From Streptomyces sp. CA-210063 (GTDB lineage: Bacteria > Actinomycetota > Actinomycetes > Streptomycetales > Streptomycetaceae): a stretch of DNA of 64,000 bases. Under the pieces are notes generated by a model, which was not told where the DNA came from, did no database searches, and saw only the letters and a list, made by a program, of their open reading frames with translations. Made by a program: the position numbers and the translations under genes. Below, in pieces: positions 36,158 to 45,472 of this stretch (positions within the stretch are counted from its first letter, which is position 1; each line of letters starts with the position of its first letter). The stretch is from assembly GCF_024612015.1 (NCBI RefSeq), contig NZ_CP102512.1:1612001-1676000 (forward strand). The letters run 5' to 3'.

Positions 36158-36751
36158 CTATTCCGGTACAGGTGCCTCGCCGGATACCGCAACGCCTGCG
36201 CGGTGGAAGTCGTCCAGGGTCGACGCTGTGGTGTCCGGGGCGACGCCGACCGAGTAGTCCAGGAGCACGCGGGCACAGAAGCCCGCCTTGACGGCGTCCA
36301 GCGCGGTCGCGCGGACGCAGTGGTCGGTGGCGATGCCCACCACATCAACGTCCTCCACCTCCCGCGAGCGCAGCCAGTCCGCCAGAGGTGTGCCGTGGTC
36401 GTCGGCGCCTTCGAAGCCGCTCTTGGAAGCGCTGTGAGCGCCCTTGAAGAAAACGGCATCCACCTTGCCACCAGTGGCCGTGGGAGCGAAGTTCGGGTGG
36501 AACTCACCCCCCTCGTTCCCGGCCACACAGTGGACGGGGAAGCTGTCCCGGAAGTCCGGGTTCTCGGAGAAGTGACTGCCCGGATCGATGTGATGATCCC
36601 GGGTGGCCACCACGTACTGGTAGTCACGCCCCGCACTCTTCTCGACCAGTTCCGCGATCGCCGAGGCGATCCGCGCGCCTCCAGCGACGGGAACACTGCC
36701 TCCTTCGCAGAAGTCGTTCTGCACATCCACGACGATCAAACCTCGGCTCAT
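36158..36751 (-). CDS. pncA: Nicotinamidase/isochorismatase-family hydrolase
   Basis: A 197 aa cysteine hydrolase. The catalytic Asp in VDVQNDFCEGG, Lys in VFFKGAHSASKSGFEG and Cys in IATDHCVRATALDA form the family triad. The DHHxDPGSHF metal-site motif is typical of nicotinamidases (PncA), which convert nicotinamide to nicotinate for NAD salvage. ATG 36751 follows AAGGAG by six bases. It converges on the exporter gene and sits inside the candidate island. The pncA assignment is by motif; other amidases of the family are possible. Confidence 0.88.
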   Translation of the reverse strand: MSRGLIVVDVQNDFCEGGSVPVAGGARIASAIAELVEKSAGRDYQYVVATRDHHIDPGSHFSENPDFRDSFPVHCVAGNEGGEFHPNFAPTATGGKVDAVFFKGAHSASKSGFEGADDHGTPLADWLRSREVEDVDVVGIATDHCVRATALDAVKAGFCARVLLDYSVGVAPDTTASTLDDFHRAGVAVSGEAPVPE

Positions 36752-36956
36752 CACGAACTCCTTCCAGAGCTGTGGAACGCAGTAAAGAACCGCTTCGGAA
36801 ACCTGAACTACAGGCCACCGACTGCCCCGTGGGCTGAACGGGCCTGCCGTCACCCGCCCGGACGAACAGAATCAACCCCGTTGCGTGACAGACCACCGCG
36901 ATGTCCCACGCCCCGCGCTTCGGCCTTGTCCCCGCCTTCCGGGGAGGAGAGAAAGT

Positions 36957-36984
36957 GCGGGCCGCGGGACTTGCCGCGGCCCGC
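36957..36984 (-). terminator. Strong hairpin downstream of the lectin gene
   Basis: An 11 bp perfect GC-rich stem (36957-36967 with 36974-36984) with a 6-base loop; three further pairs follow across a one-base bulge. It begins 14 bp after the lectin stop, so it probably terminates lectin transcription. There is no U-tract. Confidence 0.7.
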
Positions 36985-36997
36985 CTTCCCGCCCTGC

Positions 36998-38122
36998 TCA
37001 GGGGAGGGACCACCAGTTGACCCACAGTTCGGAGTCATCGGTGATGAGGAATGCGTAGGGGCGCTGAGCGGCGTTGTTGTTGTCCTGCACGGTGAGTACC
37101 TCGCCGGGGCGTTCGAGGACGCGTCCGGTCGCGGTGCCGTGATCGGCCCACTTCCACGTGCTGCCGTCCCACCAGTTCGCGTACAGCTTGGAGTTGTCGC
37201 CGATGACGTAGGCGTACGGGCGCTGGGCCGCGGTCGGTGCGTCCCGGACCGTGATGGCGCCGACGGAGTCGAGGATGAGCCTCCCGCTGGGCGTCCCCTG
37301 GGCGCTCCAGTGCCAGGTGCCGCCGTCCCACCAGTTCAGGTACAGCTTCGAGTCGTAGCCCTGGACGAAGACGTACGGCCGCTGGGCCGCGTTCGGTGTG
37401 TCCTGGACCGTGATGACGCCCACGCCGTTCTTGACCGGCTGGCCTGCCGGGGTCCCGTGGTCGGCCCAGTGCCACGTGTTGCCGTCCCACCAGCTGCACC
37501 AGAGGTGGGAGTCGGCGGTGATGACGTAGGCGTAGGGGCGGTCGAAGGAGCTGGGGGTGTCTCGGACGGTGGTGACGCCCAGGGGGCGGGAGATGGTGTG
37601 GCTGGGCGGGGTGCCGTGGTCGGCCCAGTGCCAGGTGCTGCCGTCCCACCAACTGCACCACAGCCGGAAGTCATCGGTGAGGACGAAGGCGTAGGGGCGC
37701 TCGGGCGAGGTCGGGCTGTCCTGGACGACGACGACACCGACTCCTTCGCGCACCCACCGCCCGCTCGGTGCGCCGTGGTCGGCCCAGTGCCACTGGCTGC
37801 CGTCCCACCAGTTCGCGTACAGCTTCGAGTCGTCACCGATGACGAAGGTGTACGGCCGCTGGGCCGCACCCGGGGTGTCCCGGACCGTCACGGAGCCGAC
37901 CTTCTCGAGGATGGTGCGCCCCGCTGGTACGCCGTGGTCGCTCCACTGCCACTTGCCGCCGTCCCACCAGTTGGCGTGCAACCGCGAGTCGGAGCCGCGT
38001 ACGAAGACGTACGGCCGCTGGCCGACCTGCGGGTTGTCCTTCACGGTCACCGCGCCGGCGGTGGCCCGGACGCCGATCGTCGGTGTGGGTTTGTTCTGGT
38101 CGTTCCACTGCCATGAAGCCAT
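36998..38122 (-). CDS. Seven-bladed beta-propeller lectin-like protein of 53-aa repeats
   Basis: A 374 aa protein made almost wholly of a 53-residue repeat. Each unit opens RPYxFV, then DSxLYxNWWDG, WxWxDHGxPxGR and xVTVxDxP. Six complete units plus a C-terminal half unit (ELWVNWWSLP) are present; the N-terminus (ASWQWNDQNKP) supplies the missing strand, as in the closure of a seven-bladed propeller. The Trp-rich pattern resembles the PLL/tectonin-type bacterial and fungal lectins, so carbohydrate binding is likely. There is no signal peptide or membrane segment. ATG 38122 follows GGAGAGGG by six bases. Confidence 0.8.
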   Translation of the reverse strand: MASWQWNDQNKPTPTIGVRATAGAVTVKDNPQVGQRPYVFVRGSDSRLHANWWDGGKWQWSDHGVPAGRTILEKVGSVTVRDTPGAAQRPYTFVIGDDSKLYANWWDGSQWHWADHGAPSGRWVREGVGVVVVQDSPTSPERPYAFVLTDDFRLWCSWWDGSTWHWADHGTPPSHTISRPLGVTTVRDTPSSFDRPYAYVITADSHLWCSWWDGNTWHWADHGTPAGQPVKNGVGVITVQDTPNAAQRPYVFVQGYDSKLYLNWWDGGTWHWSAQGTPSGRLILDSVGAITVRDAPTAAQRPYAYVIGDNSKLYANWWDGSTWKWADHGTATGRVLERPGEVLTVQDNNNAAQRPYAFLITDDSELWVNWWSLP

Positions 38123-38893
38123 CGTGTGCCCTCTCCAGCCCTCAAGCCCGTCGCGGGGCAGGGGGCATGCTGGTGAGATGTGTTCCAGGGAATCGGGCGC
38201 CGCAAGAGGCAGACGCCAGGACATCAGGACACGGGAACGGGTCCGGCCGGAGTCCCGCTGGGTTCCGCGTGAAAACCTTGACACCGCCCCCTGCTGCCCG
38301 TCACCGGCGCATCGGGCAGGTCACCCTGCGCCGGGAGGGTTCCGGTCACAGCCGGGCGAGATAGCACATTTCAGCCAGCGCGGCTCTGCATGACGCCGGT
38401 CCCCGCGGCCTCCGGTACCCGGATGCCGCCAACGACTGTTCCCGGGAAGCGCGCATCGGCCGTAACCCGCCACCCGAGGCTGAATGCCACACCGCACCAG
38501 CAGCGCACATCGATACCGCCACTCAACCCCCGCCCCGACACCACTCGTCTCAAAAGAGGCATTCCGTAGCTTTTAAATCGGTTTATCAGACTTTTACCCT
38601 GGCCTTTCGCCGTCACGCTGATTGGTGCAGCCCGAACTGATGGCAGAAGTCGGCGTCGACAACGCCCGCGACGCCTCGGGCCGGTGGCACGACCCCGCAC
38701 GCCGGCAGCGCTCCGGCGTCGGATCGTGCGGAGTCGGCATCTCCGGAAGCCGGTTCAAGGGGTCGATCGCCCGTACGTAGCCGCGTGCCCACGCCAGCCG
38801 GCGCTGGGCTGGGCTGCACCTGTGGATCCGCGCCCGGGACTACGAACTGCCATGTTCCAGTCTGCGCCGCAGGTCACGGCAGCAGCCCCAAGA
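38123..38893. other. Gene-poor stretch at the right end of the candidate island
   Basis: About 770 bp without a convincing gene. Short open frames on both strands lack family motifs or ribosome sites. The part near 38560-38610 is AT-rich and may hold the lectin promoter. The 38630-38880 part looks coding-like in composition but is not intact in any frame. It may contain decayed mobile-element sequence; nothing specific was recognised. Confidence 0.5.
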
Positions 38894-38950
38894 GATGAGG
38901 ATCTTCATGCTGCTTCACGTTATGCGTCGGCGAGGGAACCTCCCACGAGG
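38894..38950 (-). pseudogene. Direct repeat copy 2: headless remnant of dppA 5' end
   Basis: This segment matches 18728-18784 at 51 of 57 bases. It contains an ATG at 38908 followed by five codons identical to dppA (MKILI), then unrelated sequence, and keeps the TAACGT element eight bases upstream. It lies 31 bp after the FAD-oxidoreductase stop (ATG 72 bp after it). It is read as the original 5' end of dppA left behind when the island entered. Confidence 0.75.
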
Positions 38951-38980
38951 AGAGGGGCGGCTCTCCGTCTGCGCCGGGCG

Positions 38981-40390
38981 TCACCAGAGGCTGGCGTTCT
39001 GGGAGCGGAGTTCCCGCTGCACCGCGCTCGCCGGGATGTCCTGGGGGCGTTCGCCCTGGGCCGCGGCGAGTGCCGCGCAGACGCCCGCCGCCTGTCCGGT
39101 GGCCATCGAGATCGGCATGACGCGGTACGAGGAGTGGGCCACGTGGTCGCCGGAGATGCAACGGCCGGCGACCAGGACCCGGTTCACCTCACGGGGGAAG
39201 AGGCAGCGCAGGGGGATGTCGTAGGACTGGCCGCGCGGGAGTCGTTTCAGCGTGGTGCCGCGGCCGCTCGGGTTGTGGATGTCCACCGGGTACGCCCCGC
39301 GGGCGATGACGTCCTGGAACTTGCGGGCGGTCAGTACGTCCTCGCCCGTCAGCTGGTACTCGCCATGGATCCGGCGCGTCTCCCGGACCCCCACCTGGAC
39401 GCCGCTCTGCACGACGTACGAGTCGGCGAAGCCCGGCACGCGGTCGCGCAGGAAGCGGGAGATCTGCGCCATCTGGCGGTGGGCGGCGAACTCGGCGCGG
39501 GTGAGGTCCCAGACGCTGGTGCCGAGCACCTCGGTGACGCGGGTGGAGTTGACCGCGACCTCGCCGGTGTTCGGTGTGGCGAAGAACAGCATGTCCTCGC
39601 GCGGCAGGTCCAGTTCTCCGGCGTCGGTGGCGGCACGGACCAGGTCCCACAACCCGTGCACGCCCTTCCACTGATCCGGGTGGGCATGGGCGTACGCGGC
39701 GAATTCCTCGTGGTCGAAGCGGACCATGCGGAACATCAGCGTCATGGGCTGCGTCCAGCCGTCCTCCGGCCGGCCGATGTCGTACGCGGCCCCGGCCGCC
39801 GCGGCGATGTCGCCGTCCCCGGTACAGTCGACGATCACGTCCGCGTCGATGACGACCGGCCCCGACTTGGTCTCGAACACCGCCCGGGCGCGGTCGGGCA
39901 GGTCGAGGACACCGGAGGCGAAGGCGTGCAGCAGGGTGCGGACCTCGTGGGTCTCCAGCAGCTCGTAGACCACCAGTTTGAACAGCTCGGCGTCGAAGGG
40001 CACCGTGTAGCCGGTCTCGAGCGAAGGGCGGATCGCCGCTCCCGCGCGCACCAGTTGTTCGAGCAGCACCCACAGCACGCCGCCGACGACCGGCTCGCCC
40101 TCTCCGTGGTCGGGCGGCAGCAGGCGGGCGGCATCGCCGGCGACGGCCTGTTTGACCTCGTTGTGGAAGCTCATCAAGGGCATGACGAGGGCCGCGGTGG
40201 CGTTGCCCCCGAGAAATCCGTACCGCTCGACGAGGATCACCTGGGCGCCCGCGTTCGCGGCCCCGAGGGCCGCCCCGATGCCGGCCGGTCCGCCGCCGAT
40301 CACCAGCACCTGCGTGGACCCCGCGTGCAGGGCCTGGCGCGGGGGCAGCTCCACGCTCCGGGGGACGCGGGGCGGCATCATAGAGGACAC
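38981..40390 (-). CDS. FAD-dependent oxidoreductase (succinate dehydrogenase/fumarate reductase-like fold)
   Basis: A 469 aa FAD_oxidored-family protein with the Rossmann motif VLVIGGGPAGIGAALGAA, ERYGFLGGNATAALV, DCTGDGDIAAAAGA and the C-terminal VLVAGRCISGDHVAHSSYRVMP. The substrate is unknown; relatives oxidise small hydroxylated or unsaturated metabolites. GTG 40390 follows GGGAGG by four bases. The pyruvyl transferase gene lies 56 bp upstream on the same strand. Downstream is the dppA remnant, which suggests this gene once preceded the peptidase operon. Confidence 0.87.
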   Translation of the reverse strand: MSSMMPPRVPRSVELPPRQALHAGSTQVLVIGGGPAGIGAALGAANAGAQVILVERYGFLGGNATAALVMPLMSFHNEVKQAVAGDAARLLPPDHGEGEPVVGGVLWVLLEQLVRAGAAIRPSLETGYTVPFDAELFKLVVYELLETHEVRTLLHAFASGVLDLPDRARAVFETKSGPVVIDADVIVDCTGDGDIAAAAGAAYDIGRPEDGWTQPMTLMFRMVRFDHEEFAAYAHAHPDQWKGVHGLWDLVRAATDAGELDLPREDMLFFATPNTGEVAVNSTRVTEVLGTSVWDLTRAEFAAHRQMAQISRFLRDRVPGFADSYVVQSGVQVGVRETRRIHGEYQLTGEDVLTARKFQDVIARGAYPVDIHNPSGRGTTLKRLPRGQSYDIPLRCLFPREVNRVLVAGRCISGDHVAHSSYRVMPISMATGQAAGVCAALAAAQGERPQDIPASAVQRELRSQNASLW

Positions 40391-40446
40391 GGTTCCTCCC
40401 TTGGGCCGATCCTTCGGCGATCCTTTGGGTACCGGTGGCGGCGGGT

Positions 40447-41616
40447 TCAGCCTGCGGACGCGACCGTCGGCACGGGGCGGTCGACGAGGGGACGGGGCGC
40501 GGTGCTGTCGAGGTAGGCGAGGAGCCGGTCAGCGGTCCCGGCGGCCCGCAGCCGCATCGACGCGGTGCGAGCGGACGTGTGCGCCATGCGGGCGGGCCGC
40601 TCGTCCCACAGCCGGTCCACCTCCGCCAGGAGCAGACCGGTGTTCTCCCTGACCACGCCGCGCAGGGCGGGGGCGCCGACCTGCTGGGCGAAGTCGAAGA
40701 CCTTGCCCGCGTAGGGCAGGGGCAGCAGGGGGATGCCGGCGAGCGCGGCGAAGATCAGGAAGTGCAGCCTCATGCCGATGGCCAGGTCCAGCCGCGCGAT
40801 GATGTCGAGCACCTGCTGCGGGCGATAGGTGCCGTGCAGCACCGTGCAGCGATCGGCGTCCGCCATGTGGGACACCACCGCGTGCGCGTGCCGGATGTCG
40901 TCGCGTTCCATGGAGACGAAGACGACATGCCCGTCCAGCCGGTGGACGAGGAAGTCGCCGACGTTGGCGAGGAGTTGGTGGTAGCCCTCCGCATCGAGGT
41001 GCTCGGCGGCACGGCCGGGCTCCCGCACGCTCATCCCCACCAGCCGCACTCCCGGCGGAACCGCCTCGGCCCGCAGGAGCGCTTCACCGCCGTCCCCGGG
41101 CTCCAGCAGCAGCGCCGGGTCGGCGGTGACGGAGATCGGCCGGGACAGGCCGGCCTCCTCCAGTACCAGCTTCGACTCCTCGTCGCGCACCGTCACCTCG
41201 GCCGCGTCGGAGAGCGTCGTACGGCTCCACGCGCGGTCCGCCTCGTCGGTGAGCGGACCGACGCCGACGGCGTAGGTGAAGACGGGGACGCCGAGATCCT
41301 GGGCGGTGCGGGTGAGCCGGAGATAGCGGCGCGCTTCGGTGTCGTAGAGGATGCCGCCGCCTCCGAGCACGAGCACGCTGAGCCGGCGCAGGTGCTCGGA
41401 GATCTGCTCCCGGCACACGCCTTCCCATCCGACGACCTCGACGTCCGGATGGACACGTCGGCTGTACTCGGGGTCGCGGGAGAGAAGCAGGATGTGGACG
41501 TCCGGACGCCCGGACCGGATGCGGTCCAGCATGGCGGTGAGGATCGCCTCATCGCCCACATTCCGCCCACCGTAGGAGCCCAGTACCCCTACGGTCACAC
41601 TGCGTCGGTCACCCAT
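40447..41616 (-). CDS. Polysaccharide pyruvyl transferase family protein
   Basis: A 389 aa GT-B-fold protein of the polysaccharide pyruvyl transferase (CsaB-like) family: VGVLGSYGGRNVGDEAILTAM at the N-terminus, VLGGGGILYDTE near residue 95, FTYAVGVGPL, SVREPGRA, and GMRLHFLIFAALAGIPLLPLPYAGK near 300. Members add ketal-linked pyruvate to cell-wall or exopolysaccharide sugars using phosphoenolpyruvate. ATG 41616 follows AGGGAG by six bases. Confidence 0.87.
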   Translation of the reverse strand: MGDRRSVTVGVLGSYGGRNVGDEAILTAMLDRIRSGRPDVHILLLSRDPEYSRRVHPDVEVVGWEGVCREQISEHLRRLSVLVLGGGGILYDTEARRYLRLTRTAQDLGVPVFTYAVGVGPLTDEADRAWSRTTLSDAAEVTVRDEESKLVLEEAGLSRPISVTADPALLLEPGDGGEALLRAEAVPPGVRLVGMSVREPGRAAEHLDAEGYHQLLANVGDFLVHRLDGHVVFVSMERDDIRHAHAVVSHMADADRCTVLHGTYRPQQVLDIIARLDLAIGMRLHFLIFAALAGIPLLPLPYAGKVFDFAQQVGAPALRGVVRENTGLLLAEVDRLWDERPARMAHTSARTASMRLRAAGTADRLLAYLDSTAPRPLVDRPVPTVASAG

Positions 41617-41816
41617 GATCGGCTCCCTGAGGTGTCTCCAGCCTTCTCTGCCGCTCACCTTTCGCGCATCCCTGTACCAGTTCACCCCGAGATTGAATTT
41701 ATGTCCCGCCAAGGCGGGGCCGCCCGCGCAGGACCGCTCGTCGACACCGAGAGTGCCCGCGGCGCGCTGATGCGTGACTGCCGCGGCCATCACGCCGAAA
41801 GTCGAGGACGAGGGCG

Positions 41817-42542
41817 CTATGCCGTACGCCCCGCCACGTACCACCTCGACGGCAGTTCAATCCGGGTGCCGTCGGCCGTGTACTCGGTGGTGAGCAGCGG
41901 GAGTTCGCCGCCGGCGACGAGGGTGAGGCCGGCGGCGCGGAGGTACTCCGGGATCGCGGCGTCGGTGACCTCGCCCGGGGCGATGCCGTGGCGGAAGATC
42001 GGGGCGAGCTTGGCAGGGGGGCCGGTGGGGCTCTGGGCGAGGCCCATGAGGACGGGTTTCGCGGCCTCGGCGAGTTCGACGAGGCAGGCCCGGCCGCGCT
42101 CTCCCAGCAGCGTGGCGATGCTGTCGACGAGGCGTTGGCGGTCGTCGGGCTCGCACTGGTGGAGGACGCCGCGCACGTAGACGTTGGCGTCGCCGAGGTC
42201 GGTGTGGAGGGTCTCGGCGTCCGTCTTGTCGGCCGCGTCGAGCAGGCGGTACGTGGCCCGGCCGCCGGGGTCGGCGTGTCGGGCCCGGTCGAGGGCGGCG
42301 GTGGAGAGGTCGGCGCCGAGCACGCGGGGGAAGCGGTCGGCCAGGAAACGGGTCTGGGTGCCGTTGCCGCAGCCCAGGTCGACGAAAGGCAGGTCGGGGT
42401 CCGTCAAGTACGGTTCGTACAGGGCGAGATGGACGGCCGCGGTCCGTTCGGGCGCGGCGTCCCAGAAGACCGCTCCCGGTTCGTCGGGGGCCTCACGCCA
42501 GAACCCCTCCCAGGCCTCCCTGTACCGACTCGTCACGCTCAT
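41817..42542 (-). CDS. Class I SAM-dependent methyltransferase
   Basis: A 241 aa Rossmann-fold methyltransferase with motif I VDLGCGNGTQTRFLA near residue 55, LGADLSTAALDRAR as motif II, and YVRGVLHQCEPDDR in the motif IV region. The substrate is unknown; a small molecule is likely. ATG 42542 has GGGGGAG six bases upstream. It stands alone, 200 bp from the pyruvyl transferase. Confidence 0.87.
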   Translation of the reverse strand: MSVTSRYREAWEGFWREAPDEPGAVFWDAAPERTAAVHLALYEPYLTDPDLPFVDLGCGNGTQTRFLADRFPRVLGADLSTAALDRARHADPGGRATYRLLDAADKTDAETLHTDLGDANVYVRGVLHQCEPDDRQRLVDSIATLLGERGRACLVELAEAAKPVLMGLAQSPTGPPAKLAPIFRHGIAPGEVTDAAIPEYLRAAGLTLVAGGELPLLTTEYTADGTRIELPSRWYVAGRTA

Positions 42543-42782
42543 GCCCAACTCCCCCGGGATAGCACGTCGGCCCGCCGCTCGGCGGCCCAGAACGGTCTAC
42601 CGCGCCCGGAATGCGCAGACAAGCACCGCGCGCGTACCTTCACCTCTCATCCAAATCGCGCGCGCCCCAACGCGCCCCGCACGCCCCCTGGCCACCCAGA
42701 AACGGCGGCGAGCCACTCCGGCGGGGCCGGTGCACGACGCACAGGTACCCGGGGCCGGCGCCGAAGCCAGTCCCCCACCGCC

Positions 42783-45275
42783 TCAACGCCGCCGCGGCAG
42801 CGTCAGTTCGAACCACACCGTCTTCCCCGCACCCGTCCGGCTGGTGCCCCACTCGCGCGCCAAGGTCGTCAGGACGCGCAGCCCGCGGCCGAACTCGTCG
42901 GTCGGGGCCACGCTGAGCAGCGTCGGCAGGGTGGGGTCGTCGTCGTAGACCTCGCACTGCAGGGTGTCGCCGCGGACGAGGCGCAGTTCGATGCGGCGGC
43001 CGCGGGCGTGGCGTACGGCGTTGGTGACGAGTTCGCCGACGAGGAGCGTGGTGGTGTCCGTGAGGGCGTCCAGGCCCCAGACGTGGAGTTGTTCGCGGAC
43101 GGCGGCGCGGGCGCGGGCGACCTCGATCGGGTCGGGGGCGAGGCGCCACTCGGCGACGTCCTCGGGTTCGATGCCGTTGAGCCGGGCCATCAGCAGGGCC
43201 ACGTCGTCCTTGCGTCCGCCGCGCCCCGTTTCCGACAATGTCGCGGCGAGGGTGCGGATGATGGTGTCGCAGGCGTCGTCCATGGAGGCGGCCGGGTGGG
43301 CGGCGGACTCACAGAGGGTCGCGAGGCCCACGCCGATGTCCTCGCCGCGCACCTCGACGAGTCCGTCGGTGCACATCACGAGGCGGTCGCCGGGCTCCAC
43401 GCGCACGCGTACCGCCTCGAAGGGCACCCCGCCGACGCCGATGGGCGCGCCCGTGGGCAGGTCGAGGAGTTCGCTGCGGCCGTCCACGGCACGGACCAGC
43501 ACGGGCGGGATATGGCCGGCGTTGGCGAGGTGCAGCTCGCCGGCGATGGGGTCGTAGACGGCGTACAGGCAGGTCGCGAGGTAGTGCTCGCCGAGGCGCT
43601 GAGCGAGGTCGTCGAGGTTGCGAAGGAGCTGCGCGGGCGGCAGGTCGAGGGCGGCCATGGTCTGCACGGCCGTGCGCAACTGGCCCATCATCGCGGCCGA
43701 GTTGAGGCCGTGTCCCATGACGTCGCCGACGACGAGCGCGGTGCGGGCGCCGGGCAGTTTCACGGAGTCGAACCAGTCGCCGCCGACGCGTCCGAGCAGG
43801 GTGCCCGGCAGATAGCGGGTGGCGATGTCGCAGCCCGCCATGTGGGCCGCGATGTTCGGCAGCATGCTGTCCTGGAGCGTCTCGGCGACGTTCTCCTGGT
43901 GCGTGTACATGCGTGCGTTGTCGAGGACGAGGCCCGCGCGGGCGGCGAGTTCGGCGCCGGTCACGCGGTCCATGTCGTTGAAGACCTCGCGCTCCGGGTG
44001 GCGCAGCAGGATCATGAAGCCGAGCACCACGTTGCGGGCCTTCAGCGGCACGATCAGCATGGAGCGGTTGCTGATCAGCGGCCGGATGTCGCGTTTCTCG
44101 AACTGCGCGGCGATCGCGTGCCCCATCTGCTCGCTGATGCGCGGCACCAGGACGGGCTCGCCGGTGGTCATGCACTGGAAGAACGGCGTGTGCGCCGGGA
44201 ACGGCATGGCCTCGCCGACCGGTACGACGTCGTCCCAGCGGCCCGGCTCGTCCGTGTGCTCCACGGCGACCCGGTGCCACATGGTGGTCGTGTCGGGCAC
44301 CCCTTCGGGGAAGCCCTCACCGGCGACGACCTGTTCGCGCAGATAGGTGCCGGCGACGTCGGTGAAGCGCGGCACGACCGCCTTGCTGACCTCGACGATG
44401 GTCCGGGACAGGTCGAGTGAGGTACCGATGCGTCCGCTGACCTCGTTGAGGAACTCCAGGCGCTCGCGTACGGCCGCGTACTCGAGGTCCTCGCCCTCGT
44501 CCCGTACGTCCTGGGAGACCGGCAGGCCTTCGGCGACGGCGCGCGCGGCCCGTTCGCGACGCGCCTGCCGCTCCGCGCGCCGGGGCACGCCCCAGTCGGG
44601 GGTGACGGGCACCCGGTCGTTCTGGCTGAACTCCAGCACCGGATAGCCCAGTTCGAGGACCTGGGCGACGATGCGGGCGCTCTCGCCGACGCTCATGCTG
44701 GGCAGGATCTCGGGAAGCCTGCGGGCGAGTTCCTCGGCGCCGGGGAAGTCGGTGTGCAGGGCGAAGCCGGGCGCGATGCGTTCGACGGCCACGGCCGCCT
44801 CGTCGTCCGGCCGGCGCAGCGTCTCGGCGTCGGCGGCCAGCACGAGGAGCCGCTCCCGGCCGGGGACGACCAGCGGATATGCCCACCACAGCACATCGAC
44901 ACGGTCGCGGTCGCCGTCGCCGTCGGGCACGGTGATCCGGGCGCGGCCGGCGGCCGGGTAGGACAGCTGTCCGTCGAGGGAGGACTCCAGGTCGTGGCCG
45001 AGTGCGTCGTACGCGCCGTACGCCGCGTGGGGTGGGGTGTCGTCCGCGTCCGGGAGGGCGCCGGAGACGGGCAGCAGATCGAGGGCGGGGCGGCCCACCG
45101 CGTCGTCCTTGGGGGTGCCGAAGAGCCGGCGTGCGCCGGTGCTCCAGTGCGAGACGAGGCCGGCGCGGTCGACGACGACCACGGCCAGGGGGATGCGGCC
45201 GGCCGCGGCGTGCTCCGCCGTGCCGTCACCGGCTCCGTGGCCGGTAGTCGCGCCCGTGTCGGTGCCACGGTCCAT
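42783..45275 (-). CDS. PAS-GAF-PP2C (SpoIIE) phosphatase with HATPase domain
   Basis: An 830 aa sensor phosphatase. A PAS domain lies at ~25-150, GAF at ~270-440, SpoIIE/PP2C at ~460-680 with metal-binding GGDWFDS, GDVMGHG, CTDGLVE and RKDDVALL, and an anti-sigma-type histidine-kinase-like ATPase at ~700-825 with ELVTNAVRHA and GRGLRVL. Streptomycetes use such proteins to dephosphorylate anti-anti-sigma factors and bind sigma factors in partner-switching stress control. No partner genes are adjacent. ATG 45275 follows AGGG by eight bases. Confidence 0.92.
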   Translation of the reverse strand: MDRGTDTGATTGHGAGDGTAEHAAAGRIPLAVVVVDRAGLVSHWSTGARRLFGTPKDDAVGRPALDLLPVSGALPDADDTPPHAAYGAYDALGHDLESSLDGQLSYPAAGRARITVPDGDGDRDRVDVLWWAYPLVVPGRERLLVLAADAETLRRPDDEAAVAVERIAPGFALHTDFPGAEELARRLPEILPSMSVGESARIVAQVLELGYPVLEFSQNDRVPVTPDWGVPRRAERQARRERAARAVAEGLPVSQDVRDEGEDLEYAAVRERLEFLNEVSGRIGTSLDLSRTIVEVSKAVVPRFTDVAGTYLREQVVAGEGFPEGVPDTTTMWHRVAVEHTDEPGRWDDVVPVGEAMPFPAHTPFFQCMTTGEPVLVPRISEQMGHAIAAQFEKRDIRPLISNRSMLIVPLKARNVVLGFMILLRHPEREVFNDMDRVTGAELAARAGLVLDNARMYTHQENVAETLQDSMLPNIAAHMAGCDIATRYLPGTLLGRVGGDWFDSVKLPGARTALVVGDVMGHGLNSAAMMGQLRTAVQTMAALDLPPAQLLRNLDDLAQRLGEHYLATCLYAVYDPIAGELHLANAGHIPPVLVRAVDGRSELLDLPTGAPIGVGGVPFEAVRVRVEPGDRLVMCTDGLVEVRGEDIGVGLATLCESAAHPAASMDDACDTIIRTLAATLSETGRGGRKDDVALLMARLNGIEPEDVAEWRLAPDPIEVARARAAVREQLHVWGLDALTDTTTLLVGELVTNAVRHARGRRIELRLVRGDTLQCEVYDDDPTLPTLLSVAPTDEFGRGLRVLTTLAREWGTSRTGAGKTVWFELTLPRRR

Positions 45276-45472
45276 GGCCAAGGCCCTTTCTCCCCATGGC
45301 TCGCAAGATCTGCGCCGCCCCCACTACCGTACGGCTGCGTAGCGTTGCGATGTGTGGCAATACGCGAATTGCTCCGCGGGAGCCTCCGGCGCACGCGCCG
45401 ACCCCACGGACGGCGCACGATCACTCGCGCGCCCCCGTAGAACCACCGGCCCGCCTTCTCCTGGCCGGCGGC

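Larger units (their letters stand above)
18785..38893. mobile_element. Candidate 20 kb genomic island between direct repeats
   Basis: The block between the two 57 bp copies holds the Pfa-like synthase genes, exporter, nicotinamidase-like and lectin genes, none functionally related to the peptidase and FAD-oxidoreductase genes on either side. The right copy is a headless remnant of dppA placed 72 bp after the FAD-oxidoreductase gene, as if that gene once preceded dppA in one operon. No integrase or transposase was recognised, so the mechanism is unknown. Insertion is inferred from the repeats and context. Confidence 0.55.

Noticed and set aside
37000..38100. CRISPR-like periodicity in the lectin region
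   Set aside because: The ~159 bp period is the coding repeat of a 53-residue protein unit, not short repeats with unique spacers.
38371..38700. 109-codon minus-strand frame upstream of the lectin
   Set aside because: No homology cue, no ribosome site and Arg-rich out-of-frame composition; treated as non-coding or decayed sequence.
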